Source: Caenimonas sedimenti (GTDB lineage Bacteria; Pseudomonadota; Gammaproteobacteria; Burkholderiales; Burkholderiaceae_C). Taken from it: a stretch of DNA of 64,000 nucleotides. Positions 1 to 8,396 of this stretch are shown one piece after another. The DNA is taken from the NCBI RefSeq assembly GCF_007833165.1, contig NZ_VOBQ01000024.1:1-64000 (forward strand), in the 5' to 3' direction. The notes under the pieces were generated by a model that did no database searches, was not told the origin of the DNA, and worked only from the letters and a program-made list of their open reading frames with translations. The position numbers and the translations under genes were made by a program. Numbering within the stretch: position 1 is the first letter of the stretch; the number at the start of each line of letters is the position of its first letter.

Positions 1-203
<203 letters not shown>

Positions 204-228
204 CCACGCGCGAGCGCCCCCACCCCTA

Positions 229-249
229 CCCTCCCCCGGAGGGGGAGGG
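229..249. repeat. GC hairpin upstream of fadJ
   Basis: Perfect inverted repeat: 9-bp arms (CCCTCCCCC / GGGGGAGGG) around a GGA loop, followed by AGGAATACC. A similar hairpin, also followed by an AATACC string, lies just after fadJ at 2427-2451, and a third relative is at 27407. The 3' arm also supplies the G-rich Shine-Dalgarno region of fadJ, so the structure could affect translation start. That last point is inference. Confidence 0.6.
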
Positions 250-269
250 AGGAATACCAGGACATCCCC

Positions 270-2417
270 ATGAAAACCATCCGCTACGAACTCACCTCCG
301 GCATCGCCACCATCACCTTCGACGAGCCCAACTCGCCCGTCAACACGATGTGCATGGACTGGCAGCACGACCTGACCGAGGTCACCGCGCAAGTGGTGAA
401 GGACAAGGACCAGATCCAGGGCATCGTGCTGGCCTCCGCGAAGACCACCTTCTTCGCGGGCGCCGACCTCAAGGGCACGATGCGGCTGCAGCCTGCGGAT
501 GCGGCCGCGGTGTTCCGCGAGATCGAGCTGGTCAAGAAGAACTTCCGCACGCTGGAGACGCTGGGCAAGCCCGTCGTATCTTGCCTCAACGGCACGGCGC
601 TGGGCGGCGGCTGGGAGGTCGCACTCATCGGCCACTACCGCATCGCTGTCGACGACCCCAAGATCCAGTTCGGCATGCCCGAGGTCACGCTCGGGCTGCT
701 GCCGGGCGCCAGCGGCGTCACGAAGACGGTTCGCCTGCTGGGCCTGATGGGCGCGCAGCCCTACCTGATCGAAGGCAAGCTGTTCCCGCCGCGCGAAGCA
801 CTGGAGTTGGGCCTGGTGCATGAACTGGTGCCGAACGCCGAGGCGCTGCGCCCGGCCGCGCTGGCCTGGATTGCAGCGCACCCGCAGGCGGCGCATCCCT
901 TCGACGACAAGAACTACAAGATGCCCGGCGGCACGCCGAGCAATCCGAAAGTCGCGGGCATGCTGGCGGTGGCGCCCGCGGTGCTGAAGCAGAAGACGCG
1001 CGGCCTCTACCCCGCGCCGGAAAGCATCCTGGCCGCCATGGTCGAAGGGGCGCAGGTGGATTTCGACACCGCGCTGCGCATCGAGAGCCGCTATCTCGCC
1101 CGTCTGATCGTCTCGCCGGTGGCGAAGAACATGATCAACACGTTCTTCTTCAACATGAACGCGATCAAGTCCGGCCAGTCGCGGCCCAAGGACGTGCCGC
1201 GCTTCAAGCCGCAGAAGGTGGGCCTGCTGGGCGCCGGGATGATGGGCGCGGGCATCGCCTACTCGCAGGCCAGCCGTGGCATCGCGACGGTGTTGAAGGA
1301 CGTGTCGCAGGACAAGGCGGACAACGGCAAGGCCTACAGCGTGAAGCTGACGCAGCCGCGCGTGGAGAAGGGCCGCATGAGCCCGCACGATCAGGCCGCC
1401 CTGCTCGCCCGCATCACGCCCACCGAGTCCGCGAACGACCTGCAAGGCTGCGACCTGATCATCGAAGCGGTGTTCGAGAACCGCGAGCTCAAGGCCAAGG
1501 TGACGCAGGAGGCCGAGGGCAAGCTGGCGCCGGGCGGCTTCTTCGCCAGCAACACGTCCACTCTTCCGATCAGCGGGCTGGCGAAGGCAAGCAGGAATCC
1601 GGCGAAATTCGTCGGCATCCACTTCTTCAGCCCCGTCGACAAGATGAAGCTGGTGGAGATCATCCGCGGCAAGCAGACGGATGACGAAACCGTGGCACGC
1701 GCGTTCGACTACGTGCAGGCCATCGGCAAGATCCCGATCGTCGTCAACGATTCGCGCGGCTTCTTCACCAGCCGCGTGTTCGGCACTTTCGTGATGGAAG
1801 GCGCCGCGATGGTGGGTGAAGGGATTCCGGCCGCCGTCGTCGAACAGGCGGGCATCCAGGCTGGCATGCCCGTGGGGCCACTCGCGGTGATGGACGAGAC
1901 GGCGCTGTCGCTGTCCGTGCACGTGCTGGACCAGACGCGAGCCGACCTGCGCGCCGAAGGCGGCACCTACATCGCATCGCCCGGCGAGCTGCTGGTCGAA
2001 CGCATGGTCAAGGAGTTCGACCGCAATGGCCGCGCGGCCGGCGGTGGCTTCTACGACTACCCGGCCGAAAAGGGCGCGAAGAAGACGCTGTGGCCGAAGC
2101 TGAAGGAGCTGTTCGAGAAGCCGGATGCTGCATGGGAGATGCAGGACCTGAAGGACCGGCTGCTGTATCGCCAGTCGGTCGAGACCGCGCGCTGCCTGTC
2201 GGAGGGTGTGCTGACGACGGTGCACGACGCGAACATCGGCTCGATCTTCGGCATCGGGTTTCCCGCGTGGACGGGAGGGGCGATGCAGTTCATCTATGGG
2301 ACCGGCATCGATGCGTTCTTCCATCGCGCCGAGGTGCTGGCTTCGAAATACGGGCAGGGATTTGCGCTGTCACCGAATGTCAAGGACGCAGTGCGGAAGC
2401 ACGAGCCGAAGTGGTGA
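270..2417 (+). CDS. fadJ: 3-hydroxyacyl-CoA dehydrogenase/enoyl-CoA hydratase (FadJ/FadB-like)
   Basis: Bifunctional fatty-acid beta-oxidation alpha subunit, 715 aa, the family's usual length. The N-terminal crotonase domain shows the oxyanion-hole segment FFAGADLKG near residue 61 and the two catalytic glutamates (GGGWE at 116 and MPEV at 138). A Rossmann NAD-binding motif GAGMMGAG is at 321-328, and the dehydrogenase His segment HFFSPV follows about 130 residues later. ATG 270 is chosen because it starts the crotonase domain and has a G-rich ribosome site. The frame stays open further upstream only through the poly-C artefact. No thiolase (fadI/fadA) partner is adjacent. FadJ versus FadB cannot be settled from sequence alone. 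Confidence 0.9.
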   Translation: MKTIRYELTSGIATITFDEPNSPVNTMCMDWQHDLTEVTAQVVKDKDQIQGIVLASAKTTFFAGADLKGTMRLQPADAAAVFREIELVKKNFRTLETLGKPVVSCLNGTALGGGWEVALIGHYRIAVDDPKIQFGMPEVTLGLLPGASGVTKTVRLLGLMGAQPYLIEGKLFPPREALELGLVHELVPNAEALRPAALAWIAAHPQAAHPFDDKNYKMPGGTPSNPKVAGMLAVAPAVLKQKTRGLYPAPESILAAMVEGAQVDFDTALRIESRYLARLIVSPVAKNMINTFFFNMNAIKSGQSRPKDVPRFKPQKVGLLGAGMMGAGIAYSQASRGIATVLKDVSQDKADNGKAYSVKLTQPRVEKGRMSPHDQAALLARITPTESANDLQGCDLIIEAVFENRELKAKVTQEAEGKLAPGGFFASNTSTLPISGLAKASRNPAKFVGIHFFSPVDKMKLVEIIRGKQTDDETVARAFDYVQAIGKIPIVVNDSRGFFTSRVFGTFVMEGAAMVGEGIPAAVVEQAGIQAGMPVGPLAVMDETALSLSVHVLDQTRADLRAEGGTYIASPGELLVERMVKEFDRNGRAAGGGFYDYPAEKGAKKTLWPKLKELFEKPDAAWEMQDLKDRLLYRQSVETARCLSEGVLTTVHDANIGSIFGIGFPAWTGGAMQFIYGTGIDAFFHRAEVLASKYGQGFALSPNVKDAVRKHEPKW

Positions 2418-2426
2418 TTTGTATTT

Positions 2427-2451
2427 CTCCCTCTCCCAGAGGGAGAGGGAG
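2427..2451. terminator. GC hairpin between convergent fadJ and M20 peptidase genes
   Basis: Perfect 11-bp inverted repeat (CTCCCTCTCCC / GGGAGAGGGAG) with an AGA loop, just after the fadJ stop and before the end of the convergent peptidase gene. Its position fits a bidirectional terminator, but no T tract follows, so it may instead be a member of a dispersed CCCTCTCCC-type repeat family (compare 229 and 27407). Confidence 0.6.
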
Positions 2452-2463
2452 CAATACCGGCTA

Positions 2464-3756
2464 CTACAGCCCCTTGCCGCGAGCGACGTCCATGATCACC
2501 CGCGCCGCCAGGTACAACCGCGGCTCGATCGAATCCAGCAGGACCCACTCGTCATCGGCCGAGTGCGCGCCGAAGCCTTGCAGGCCGAAACGCTCCACCA
2601 CCGGCGCCTTCGTTTTCAACTGCGCGAAAGCCGCATCGGTGCCGCCGCCTTCGGGCTGGTCGTCCACCACCAGTTTCCTGCCGATCTCGGCATAGATCGC
2701 CAGGGCCTGCGCGGCCAGCTTGCGGTTGGCATCATTCGCCTCCAGCGGCGGACGGCGTCGTTCGAAATTCACCGTCACCTTGGCGTCGGGCAGCAACTGC
2801 TTCTTCCCGCGTTCGCGCACGGCCGCCTCGATGCGGTCGTAGTCGGCCACGCGCAACACGCGCACGTCGGCCTGCGCGGAGGCGTGCGCGGGGATGACAT
2901 TCCGGCTCGTGCCGGCCTGCGAGATCGTCCAGTTCAGCGTCAGGCCCAGCTGCGGCTCCGACAGGTCACGCATCTGCAGGATCTGGTGCGACAACTCGTA
3001 CAACGCATTGATGCCGCGCTCCGGCGCGCCTCCGGCGTGCGAGGCCCGGCCCTCGACCTTGATCTCCACGGCGCCCACGCCGCTGGTCGCCAGTGACACC
3101 TTGTCGCTCCCCACGCGAGTTGCCTCGAAGGAAAGCACGGCGTCGTGTGCGGCACCCGCATCCGCGAGTTCGACGCGGGAACCGGGCGAGCTGATCTCCT
3201 CGTCGGCATTCACCAGCACGGTGAGCGTGCCATATCCAGAAAAATTCAGCTGCTTGAGCATCGCCACGGTATGCAGAATGACGGCAATGCCCTGCTTGTC
3301 GTCGGAGATGCCCAGCCCGTAGGCCTTGTTGCCGTCGATGCGGAATGGCTGCCTGGCCAGCGCACCCTTCAGATACACCGTATCAACGTGCGCGATCAGC
3401 AGGATGCGCTTCGTTCCCGCGCCCTTGAAGGTGCCCCGCACCATGCGGCCGATTCTGGCGGGCGTGTCAGCCATGCGGTAGGTCTTTGCCTCTGTCGGCT
3501 CGATGAAGTTGACGGTCGCGCCCAACGCACGCAGCTTCGTCGCGATGAGTTCCGTCGCCTGGGTTAGACCTTCGATGTCACCGCTGCCAGTTTCTATCGA
3601 GACAAGTTCCCTGAGCGTATCCAGCAGCGGTTGCTTCTGCGCGGCAGCCGCGCGCTGAACAGCGGCATCGGGATTGGCGACGGGCTGAGCATGAGCCGCG
3701 TTGCCAAGGCAGGCTGCAGCCAGAAGGAAGGTACGCAGTTTCATCTTCAACTTCAT
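2464..3756 (-). CDS. M20 family metallopeptidase (glutamate carboxypeptidase type)
   Basis: Secreted or periplasmic zinc peptidase of 430 aa. It starts with a signal peptide (MKLKMKLRTFLLAAACLG then AHAQP), which is why the inner ATG is preferred; ATG 3744 is an alternative. M20 metal ligands are visible: LLIAHVDTVYLKG (His-x-Asp), GISDDKQG (bridging Asp) and NADEEISSPGSR (catalytic Glu pair), with a dimerisation insert between them. The family removes C-terminal residues such as glutamate from peptides or folates. The exact substrate cannot be predicted. Transcribed in the same direction as the SMP-30 gene upstream, with 37 bp between them. Confidence 0.85.
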   Translation of the reverse strand: MKLKMKLRTFLLAAACLGNAAHAQPVANPDAAVQRAAAAQKQPLLDTLRELVSIETGSGDIEGLTQATELIATKLRALGATVNFIEPTEAKTYRMADTPARIGRMVRGTFKGAGTKRILLIAHVDTVYLKGALARQPFRIDGNKAYGLGISDDKQGIAVILHTVAMLKQLNFSGYGTLTVLVNADEEISSPGSRVELADAGAAHDAVLSFEATRVGSDKVSLATSGVGAVEIKVEGRASHAGGAPERGINALYELSHQILQMRDLSEPQLGLTLNWTISQAGTSRNVIPAHASAQADVRVLRVADYDRIEAAVRERGKKQLLPDAKVTVNFERRRPPLEANDANRKLAAQALAIYAEIGRKLVVDDQPEGGGTDAAFAQLKTKAPVVERFGLQGFGAHSADDEWVLLDSIEPRLYLAARVIMDVARGKGL

Positions 3757-3793
3757 CGAGCGGCTCGCGATTCCGAAGCCGCAAAGCATAGCG

Positions 3794-4657
3794 CTACGGC
3801 AAACCGGCGCCTGCCACCTCCACCCGCACCGTGGAGATGCGTCCCGAGAGCGCGGCCCGCGACTGCTCCGGCGTCACCATCACGCGGCCCGTCAACACGT
3901 ACAGCGTGCGGCGATCCGCGCCGCCGAGCATGCAGGCCACCGCCTGCTCGGGCGTGGCGATACGGTGCGTCACTTCACCGCCTTCGCGCACCCGCAACAC
4001 CTCGCGGCTGACGGGCGAGGCGAGCCAGATGGCACCTTCTTCGTCCAGGCAGATGCCGTCCGGGCCCACCCCCTTGCCTTCGAGCTGCGCCCAGATGCGG
4101 CGGTTGCGCAGGCTGCCGTCGTCACCCACATCGAAGGCCGTCAGGCGCTGGCCATAGCTCTCGCCCACGATCAAGGTGCGGCCATCCGGCGTCAGCACGG
4201 TACCGTTCGGGAAGTGCATGTCATCGGCCGCGACACGGATTTGCCCGTCGGGCATGACGAGCAGCAGCACCGTGGGCTCGAACGGCGCGCGCGCCGGCAG
4301 GTCGAAGCCCATGTTGCCCACGTAGGCGCGCCCTAGGCCATCGACCAGCATGTCGTTGCAGGCGGCGGGCGCATGCCGCGAGAGGTCGGCATAGACGTCG
4401 ATGCGATGGCCATCGAAGCAGAGCAGCTTGCGCTGCCGCATCGCCACCACCAGCAGGCGGCCGTCGGGCAGCCAGCCCAGGCCGGAAGGCTGCTCGCCGT
4501 CCGGCAAGGTCAGCATGGTCTCGCAGGCACCGTCCGGCGTCACGCGCTGCACCCGGCCCGTGTAGAAGTCGGAAAACCACAGCGCGCCCTCGCGCCAGCG
4601 GGCCGATTCCGGAAACGCCAGGCCGGCCAGGAACGGCTGCAGTTCGAACGACGCCAC
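3794..4657 (-). CDS. SMP-30/gluconolactonase/LRE family protein
   Basis: 287-aa six-bladed beta-propeller of the SMP-30 family, which are metal-dependent lactonases or related hydrolases. The metal-site Glu lies in AFPESARW near the N terminus. FPNGTVLTPDG and GPDGICLDEEG carry the expected later Asn and Asp ligands. The GTG start at 4657 is preferred because an AGGA ribosome site precedes it and it begins seven bases after the stop of the upstream glpQ-like gene, so the two are probably cotranscribed. The substrate is unknown. Confidence 0.8.
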   Translation of the reverse strand: MASFELQPFLAGLAFPESARWREGALWFSDFYTGRVQRVTPDGACETMLTLPDGEQPSGLGWLPDGRLLVVAMRQRKLLCFDGHRIDVYADLSRHAPAACNDMLVDGLGRAYVGNMGFDLPARAPFEPTVLLLVMPDGQIRVAADDMHFPNGTVLTPDGRTLIVGESYGQRLTAFDVGDDGSLRNRRIWAQLEGKGVGPDGICLDEEGAIWLASPVSREVLRVREGGEVTHRIATPEQAVACMLGGADRRTLYVLTGRVMVTPEQSRAALSGRISTVRVEVAGAGLP

Positions 4658-4664
4658 CGAAGTC

Positions 4665-5693
4665 CTAGCGGGCCACCGGCGCCGGCGCCGGCAACGGCAT
4701 GCCGCGCTTCTGCATCTCCGCGCGCACCAGGTCGGGCCGGTCGGTGACGATGCCGTCCACGCCCATGTCGAGGATCTGCACGATGCGCGCGGGCGCATTC
4801 ACCGTCCAAGCCAGCACCTTCAGGCCCAGCGACTGCGCCTCCTTCACCAGCGCCGGGTTCAGGTCGCCGTGGAAGGACGACCAGGTGTGCCCGCCCGCGG
4901 CCTTGATCGTCCTCGGCAGCGAGCCGCCATGGTCGCCGAGCTTGAAGCCTGCGGTCCATGGGGACGCGGTGAAGTGGTCGCGGCCCACGGTGTTGCTGTT
5001 GGCTGTCTGGATGGTGATGTAGCCGGTCTGGATCTCCGGCGCTTCCTTCTGCACCACCTGCAAGGTGCGCCAGTCGAACGAGATCACGGCGCTGCGGTTC
5101 TGCATGCCGGCCTTGCGGATCTCCGCGATCACGGCACGCGCGAAAGCCTCGGGCGGCAGGGTCTCCTCCGGCGCCAGCGGCGACAGCTTGGTCTCGATCG
5201 CAAAGCGCACCTTGTCGTTGCCCGATTTCTTGACCATGTCGAACAGGTCGGACAGCTTCGGGATGCGCGTGCCGTCCAGCGGCTTCTGCTCGGCGAAGTC
5301 GCTCGCGTACTTGGTGCCGGGCCGGATGCGGCCGACGTCGAAGCGCTGGACTTCTTCGAAGGTCAGGTCCTTCACCGCCGGCCCCTTGCCGGACAGGAAC
5401 TGGCCGTCGGGCCCGCGCGTGATATCGACGTTGATGCCGCGGTCATGCGTGATGACCAGCACGCCGTCCTTGGTGATCGCGATGTCGAGCTCCAGCGTGT
5501 TCACGCCGAGCTCCAGCGCCAGCGCGAAGCCGGCAAGCGAGTTTTCCGGCAGCAGGGCACGGGCGCCGCGGTGGCCTTGCAAGTCGAACACGGGAGGCGG
5601 CACGGTGATGGGCTGGGTGACAGGCTGGGCAATCGCCCCGAACGGAAGCGCGGCGGCGCCGGCCAGCGCCAGCAGGGTTCTTCGGTTGTGCAT
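4665..5693 (-). CDS. glpQ: Glycerophosphodiester phosphodiesterase, exported
   Basis: 342-aa periplasmic GDPD enzyme that cleaves glycerophosphodiesters to glycerol-3-phosphate and an alcohol. The N terminus (MHNRRTLLALAGAAALPFG) is a signal sequence with a paired-arginine, Tat-like start. The active site is recognisable: GHRGARALLPENS (His, Arg, Glu-Asn), ELDIAITKDG (Glu and Asp) and ITHD (His). AAAGGA precedes the ATG. It heads a likely two-gene unit with the SMP-30 gene and is divergent from the MarR-GNAT gene, sharing an intergenic region that contains a palindrome. Confidence 0.88.
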   Translation of the reverse strand: MHNRRTLLALAGAAALPFGAIAQPVTQPITVPPPVFDLQGHRGARALLPENSLAGFALALELGVNTLELDIAITKDGVLVITHDRGINVDITRGPDGQFLSGKGPAVKDLTFEEVQRFDVGRIRPGTKYASDFAEQKPLDGTRIPKLSDLFDMVKKSGNDKVRFAIETKLSPLAPEETLPPEAFARAVIAEIRKAGMQNRSAVISFDWRTLQVVQKEAPEIQTGYITIQTANSNTVGRDHFTASPWTAGFKLGDHGGSLPRTIKAAGGHTWSSFHGDLNPALVKEAQSLGLKVLAWTVNAPARIVQILDMGVDGIVTDRPDLVRAEMQKRGMPLPAPAPVAR

Positions 5694-5753
5694 GTGGTCC
5701 TTTCGAGCTGCGCCAGCATAGCTTTGCGGCGCGTCGCCACCATGACGGTAACA

Positions 5754-5782
5754 CCAGATAGTTGACTGCGGCAAGTATCTGG
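5754..5782. promoter_or_regulatory. Operator candidate: 29-bp imperfect palindrome
   Basis: CCAGATA (5754-5760) and its exact reverse complement TATCTGG (5776-5782) enclose a second matched pair, TTG and CAA, around a 7-bp centre. The site lies 16 bp before the start of a MarR-family gene and within the region shared with divergent glpQ. A 29-bp dyad of this shape suits a dimeric winged-helix regulator. Autoregulation by the adjacent MarR-GNAT protein is inference. Confidence 0.6.
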
Positions 5783-5797
5783 CGGAAACTGGCGCCC

Positions 5798-6733
5798 ATG
5801 GACACCGCCCGGCAGCTCGTCCCCGCCGCCCAGGTCAAGGCCGTGCGGGCCTTCAACCGCTTCTACACGCAGCGCATCGGCGTGCTGAAGCGTTACCTGG
5901 ATTCGGAATTCACGCTGACCGAGGTGCGGGTGCTGTACGAGATCGCCCATCGACCCGGCCTCACGGCCAGCGAACTGGTGCGCGAGCTCGCCTTGGATGC
6001 GGGTTACCTGAGCCGCATCCTGCGGCGCTTCGAGCAGCAAGGCTGGCTGCAGCGCGAGAGCGCTCCGCAGGACGCGCGGCAAAGCCTGCTGCGGTTGACC
6101 GAGCCCGGGTACCAGGTGTTCGCACCGCTGCAGCAGAAGTCGCGCGACGAAACCGCGGAGCTGCTGGCGCGGGTGCCCGCCAGCCACCGGGGGCCGTTGA
6201 TCGAGGCGATGGCGAGAGTGCAAAAGCTCCTGGACGAGGCGCCGCGCGCCGAACGGCAGGTCGTGCTGCGTGATCCCGGCCCGGGGGACATGGGCTGGGT
6301 GGTGCAGCAGCATGGCGAGCTCTACGCGCGCGAGTTCGGCTACACCGCCGACTTCGAGGCGCTGGTGGCGGACATCGTCGCGAAGTTCATCCTCCACTTC
6401 GATCCCGCCTGGGAGAAGTGCTGGATCGCCGAAGTCGATGGCGAGCGCATGGGCTCCGTGTTCGTCGTGCGCAAATCGGCGACGGTGGCCAAGCTGCGCC
6501 TGCTGATCCTGCGGCCGGAAGCGCGCGGGCTCGGGCTGGGCGGGCGGCTCACCGACGAATGCATCGCCTTCGCGCGGGCCCAGGGCTACCGGAAGATGAC
6601 GCTCTGGACGCAGAGCCATTTGACGGCCGCGCGAGCCATCTATGAATCACGCGGTTTCCAGCTGGTGAAGAGCGAGCCCAACGCGGCCTACGGCCAGCAG
6701 CTCACGAGCGAAGTCTGGGAGCGCAAGCTCTGA
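5798..6733 (+). CDS. MarR-type regulator fused to GNAT acetyltransferase
   Basis: 311 aa in two domains. Residues 1 to about 145 form a MarR winged helix (LTASELVRELALDAGYLSRI is the HTH; the wing follows with DARQSLLRLT). Residues from about 160 to the end form a GNAT N-acetyltransferase fold with the acetyl-CoA loop RPEARGLGLGGRL. Such fusions are a known family that couples DNA binding to acetyl transfer, with mostly unknown substrates. ATG 5798 is chosen because it begins the MarR domain. A clear palindrome lies just upstream. The stop overlaps the probable non-canonical start region of the EamA gene, so the two are likely cotranscribed. Confidence 0.85.
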   Translation: MDTARQLVPAAQVKAVRAFNRFYTQRIGVLKRYLDSEFTLTEVRVLYEIAHRPGLTASELVRELALDAGYLSRILRRFEQQGWLQRESAPQDARQSLLRLTEPGYQVFAPLQQKSRDETAELLARVPASHRGPLIEAMARVQKLLDEAPRAERQVVLRDPGPGDMGWVVQQHGELYAREFGYTADFEALVADIVAKFILHFDPAWEKCWIAEVDGERMGSVFVVRKSATVAKLRLLILRPEARGLGLGGRLTDECIAFARAQGYRKMTLWTQSHLTAARAIYESRGFQLVKSEPNAAYGQQLTSEVWERKL

Positions 6734-6765
6734 GCCGTGCACTCATCGCCGCCGCCGGGGCCGGG

Positions 6766-7737
6766 GTGCTGGTGGGCGCCGCGATCGTCGCGACGCGCTT
6801 CGCGGTGGCCGAGGTCCCGCCGCTCACGCTGGCGATGCTGCGGTATGCCATCGGCTTCTTGTGTTTGCTGCCATTTGCGTTGGCTGTGGTTGCTGGGGTT
6901 CGGCTGCGCGCTCACCGCCAGCCTACGCAGAGTGACGGCCGACAACGCGAAACCCGTGGTGACCGTGGTGACCTTGGTGAGAGTAGGCTGGCGGTGAGCG
7001 CGCAGCCGAACCCCAGCGTGCCGCCGCGCGACCTCATCGCGATGTGCGCGCTCGGCATCGGCCAGTTCGGCATCCTGATCGCTTTGCTGAACTGGGGCTT
7101 GCAGCACGTGCAAGCCGCCCAGGCCGCGCTGATCTTCAGCCTGTTCCCCCTGCTCACGCTGCTGCTGGCCGCCGCCTTCGGCCGCGAGCAGGTCACGCCA
7201 GGCCTGCTGGCCGGTGTGCTGCTGTCGATCGGCGGCGTCGCGGTGTCGTTGGCGCCCAAGTTGCAGGCCAGCACCGGCGGCCACTGGTGGGGCGAGCTCG
7301 CCGTGCTGGGCGCGGCCTGCACCGGCGCGTTGTGCAGCGTGCTGTACCGGCCCTACCTGCAGCGGTATCCGACCGTGCCCGTCTCGGCGCTGGCGATGCT
7401 GGCCTCGGTGCTGTTCCTGGCGGTGGTGGCGGTGCCGGAGCAATGGTTGACCCGCGTGACGACTTTTTCTCCGGGCGCCTGGGCCGCGATCGTTTTCATC
7501 GGCGTCTCCAGCGGCATCGGCTATTACTTGTGGCTGTACGCGCTCAAGCACGAGTCGCCCACCCGCGTCACCGTGTTCCTGTCGCTCAACCCCGTGACCG
7601 CCGCGCTGCTGGGCTGGGGCCTGCTCGGCGAGGTGCTGGACCCGACGCTGCTGGCGGCGCTGGCACTGATCGGCGCCGGGCTGTGGCTGGCGACGCGGAC
7701 GCCAACTGCGCAAGAAGCGCGGGAACGCGCCGGATGA
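6766..7737 (+). CDS. EamA/DMT-superfamily membrane transporter with in-frame insertion
   Basis: Ten-helix drug/metabolite transporter with two EamA repeats, of the RhaT/YdcZ style, exporting an unknown metabolite. The annotated GTG cuts into the first helix. The hydrophobic frame continues upstream to a CTG at 6730 that overlaps the stop of the MarR-GNAT gene, so the true start may be there. Residues 43-84 are encoded by a 126-bp inverted-repeat element in the loop between the second and third helices. This stretch is polar and Arg-rich, unlike the family. The frame is preserved on both sides, so the protein may still fold. Confidence 0.8.
   Translation: MLVGAAIVATRFAVAEVPPLTLAMLRYAIGFLCLLPFALAVVAGVRLRAHRQPTQSDGRQRETRGDRGDLGESRLAVSAQPNPSVPPRDLIAMCALGIGQFGILIALLNWGLQHVQAAQAALIFSLFPLLTLLLAAAFGREQVTPGLLAGVLLSIGGVAVSLAPKLQASTGGHWWGELAVLGAACTGALCSVLYRPYLQRYPTVPVSALAMLASVLFLAVVAVPEQWLTRVTTFSPGAWAAIVFIGVSSGIGYYLWLYALKHESPTRVTVFLSLNPVTAALLGWGLLGEVLDPTLLAALALIGAGLWLATRTPTAQEARERAG
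6892..7017. mobile_element. 126-bp MITE/REP-like element with 35-bp perfect terminal inverted repeats, inserted in-frame
   Basis: Bases 6892-6926 are the exact reverse complement of 6983-7017 (35 of 35). The 56-bp centre includes two tandem copies of GTGGTGACC (6956-6973). The whole element is 126 bp, 42 codons, starts on a codon boundary of the transporter gene and contains no stop. There is no obvious target-site duplication. It encodes no protein of its own, so movement would depend on a transposase in trans. The transcript would form a 35-bp stem inside the coding region. Confidence 0.85.
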
Positions 7738-7761
7738 ATCTTGCTCCCGGATGCCGCGCCT

Positions 7762-7775
7762 TTCCGGTACCGGAA
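7762..7775. promoter_or_regulatory. 14-bp perfect palindrome upstream of chromate transporter
   Basis: TTCCGGTACCGGAA is fully self-complementary and lies about 55 bp before the first chromate-transporter gene, in an 92-bp intergenic gap. A TTGACA at 7788-7793 and a GATAAT at 7815-7820 follow, but their 21-bp spacing is too long for a good sigma-70 promoter. The palindrome could be an operator or part of a hairpin terminator for the transporter gene upstream. Confidence 0.4.
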
Positions 7776-7829
7776 GGTCAAGCTGTTTTGACAGCCCGGT
7801 GACAGACCACGCCGGATAATCACGTGCAC

Positions 7830-8396
7830 ATGACCGAGCAGGACCCCCGGCCGCAACCGCGTTCACGCACCGACCTCTTCGTTTCCTTCACGCTGCTCGC
7901 CCTGCAGGGCTTCGGCGGTGTCCTCGCCGTGGTGCAGCGCGAGCTGGTCGAGAAGAAGCGCTGGATGACGAAGGAGGAGTTCGTCGAGGAATGGGCCGTC
8001 GCGCAGATCATGCCGGGCCCCAACGTGGTCAACCTGTCGCTGATGATCGGCTCGCGCTACTTCGGGCTCTCGGGCGCGATGGCCGCGTTGGCCGGCATGC
8101 TGACCGTGCCGCTGCTGGTGGTGCTGGGGCTGGCCCTGATCTACGCGGAGTTCGCGGGCAACCCGCACGTCGCCGGCGCCTTGCGCGGCATGGGGGCGGT
8201 CGCCGCAGGCCTGGTCACCGCGACCGGGCTGAAGTTGCTGGGTGCGTTGAGCAAGAACGTGCTCGGGTTGCCGGTCTGCATCGCGATCGGTGTGCTGGCC
8301 TTCATGGCCATCGCCGTGATGAAGCTGCCACTGGCCTGGGTGCTGTTCGGGCTCGGCGGTTTCTGTTGCGTGCTGGCCTACCGGAGGCTCACGTGA
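7830..8396 (+). CDS. chrA: Chromate transporter, first CHR half
   Basis: 188-aa membrane protein with a single CHR domain. The hallmark segments are present: LQGFGGV near the N terminus and QIMPGPNVVNLS, followed by several hydrophobic helices. ATG 7830 is chosen over GTG 7824, six bases upstream. It is one of two short CHR proteins whose genes overlap by four bases, a known split form of ChrA in which N- and C-like halves work together. Family members export chromate or sulfate-like oxyanions. No chrB regulator is adjacent, so chromate as substrate is not proven. Confidence 0.85.
   Translation: MTEQDPRPQPRSRTDLFVSFTLLALQGFGGVLAVVQRELVEKKRWMTKEEFVEEWAVAQIMPGPNVVNLSLMIGSRYFGLSGAMAALAGMLTVPLLVVLGLALIYAEFAGNPHVAGALRGMGAVAAGLVTATGLKLLGALSKNVLGLPVCIAIGVLAFMAIAVMKLPLAWVLFGLGGFCCVLAYRRLT

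Noticed and set aside
7788..7820. TTGACA/GATAAT as a strong promoter for the chromate transporter
   Set aside because: The 21-bp spacing is outside the usable range for sigma-70, so it is mentioned only with the nearby palindrome.
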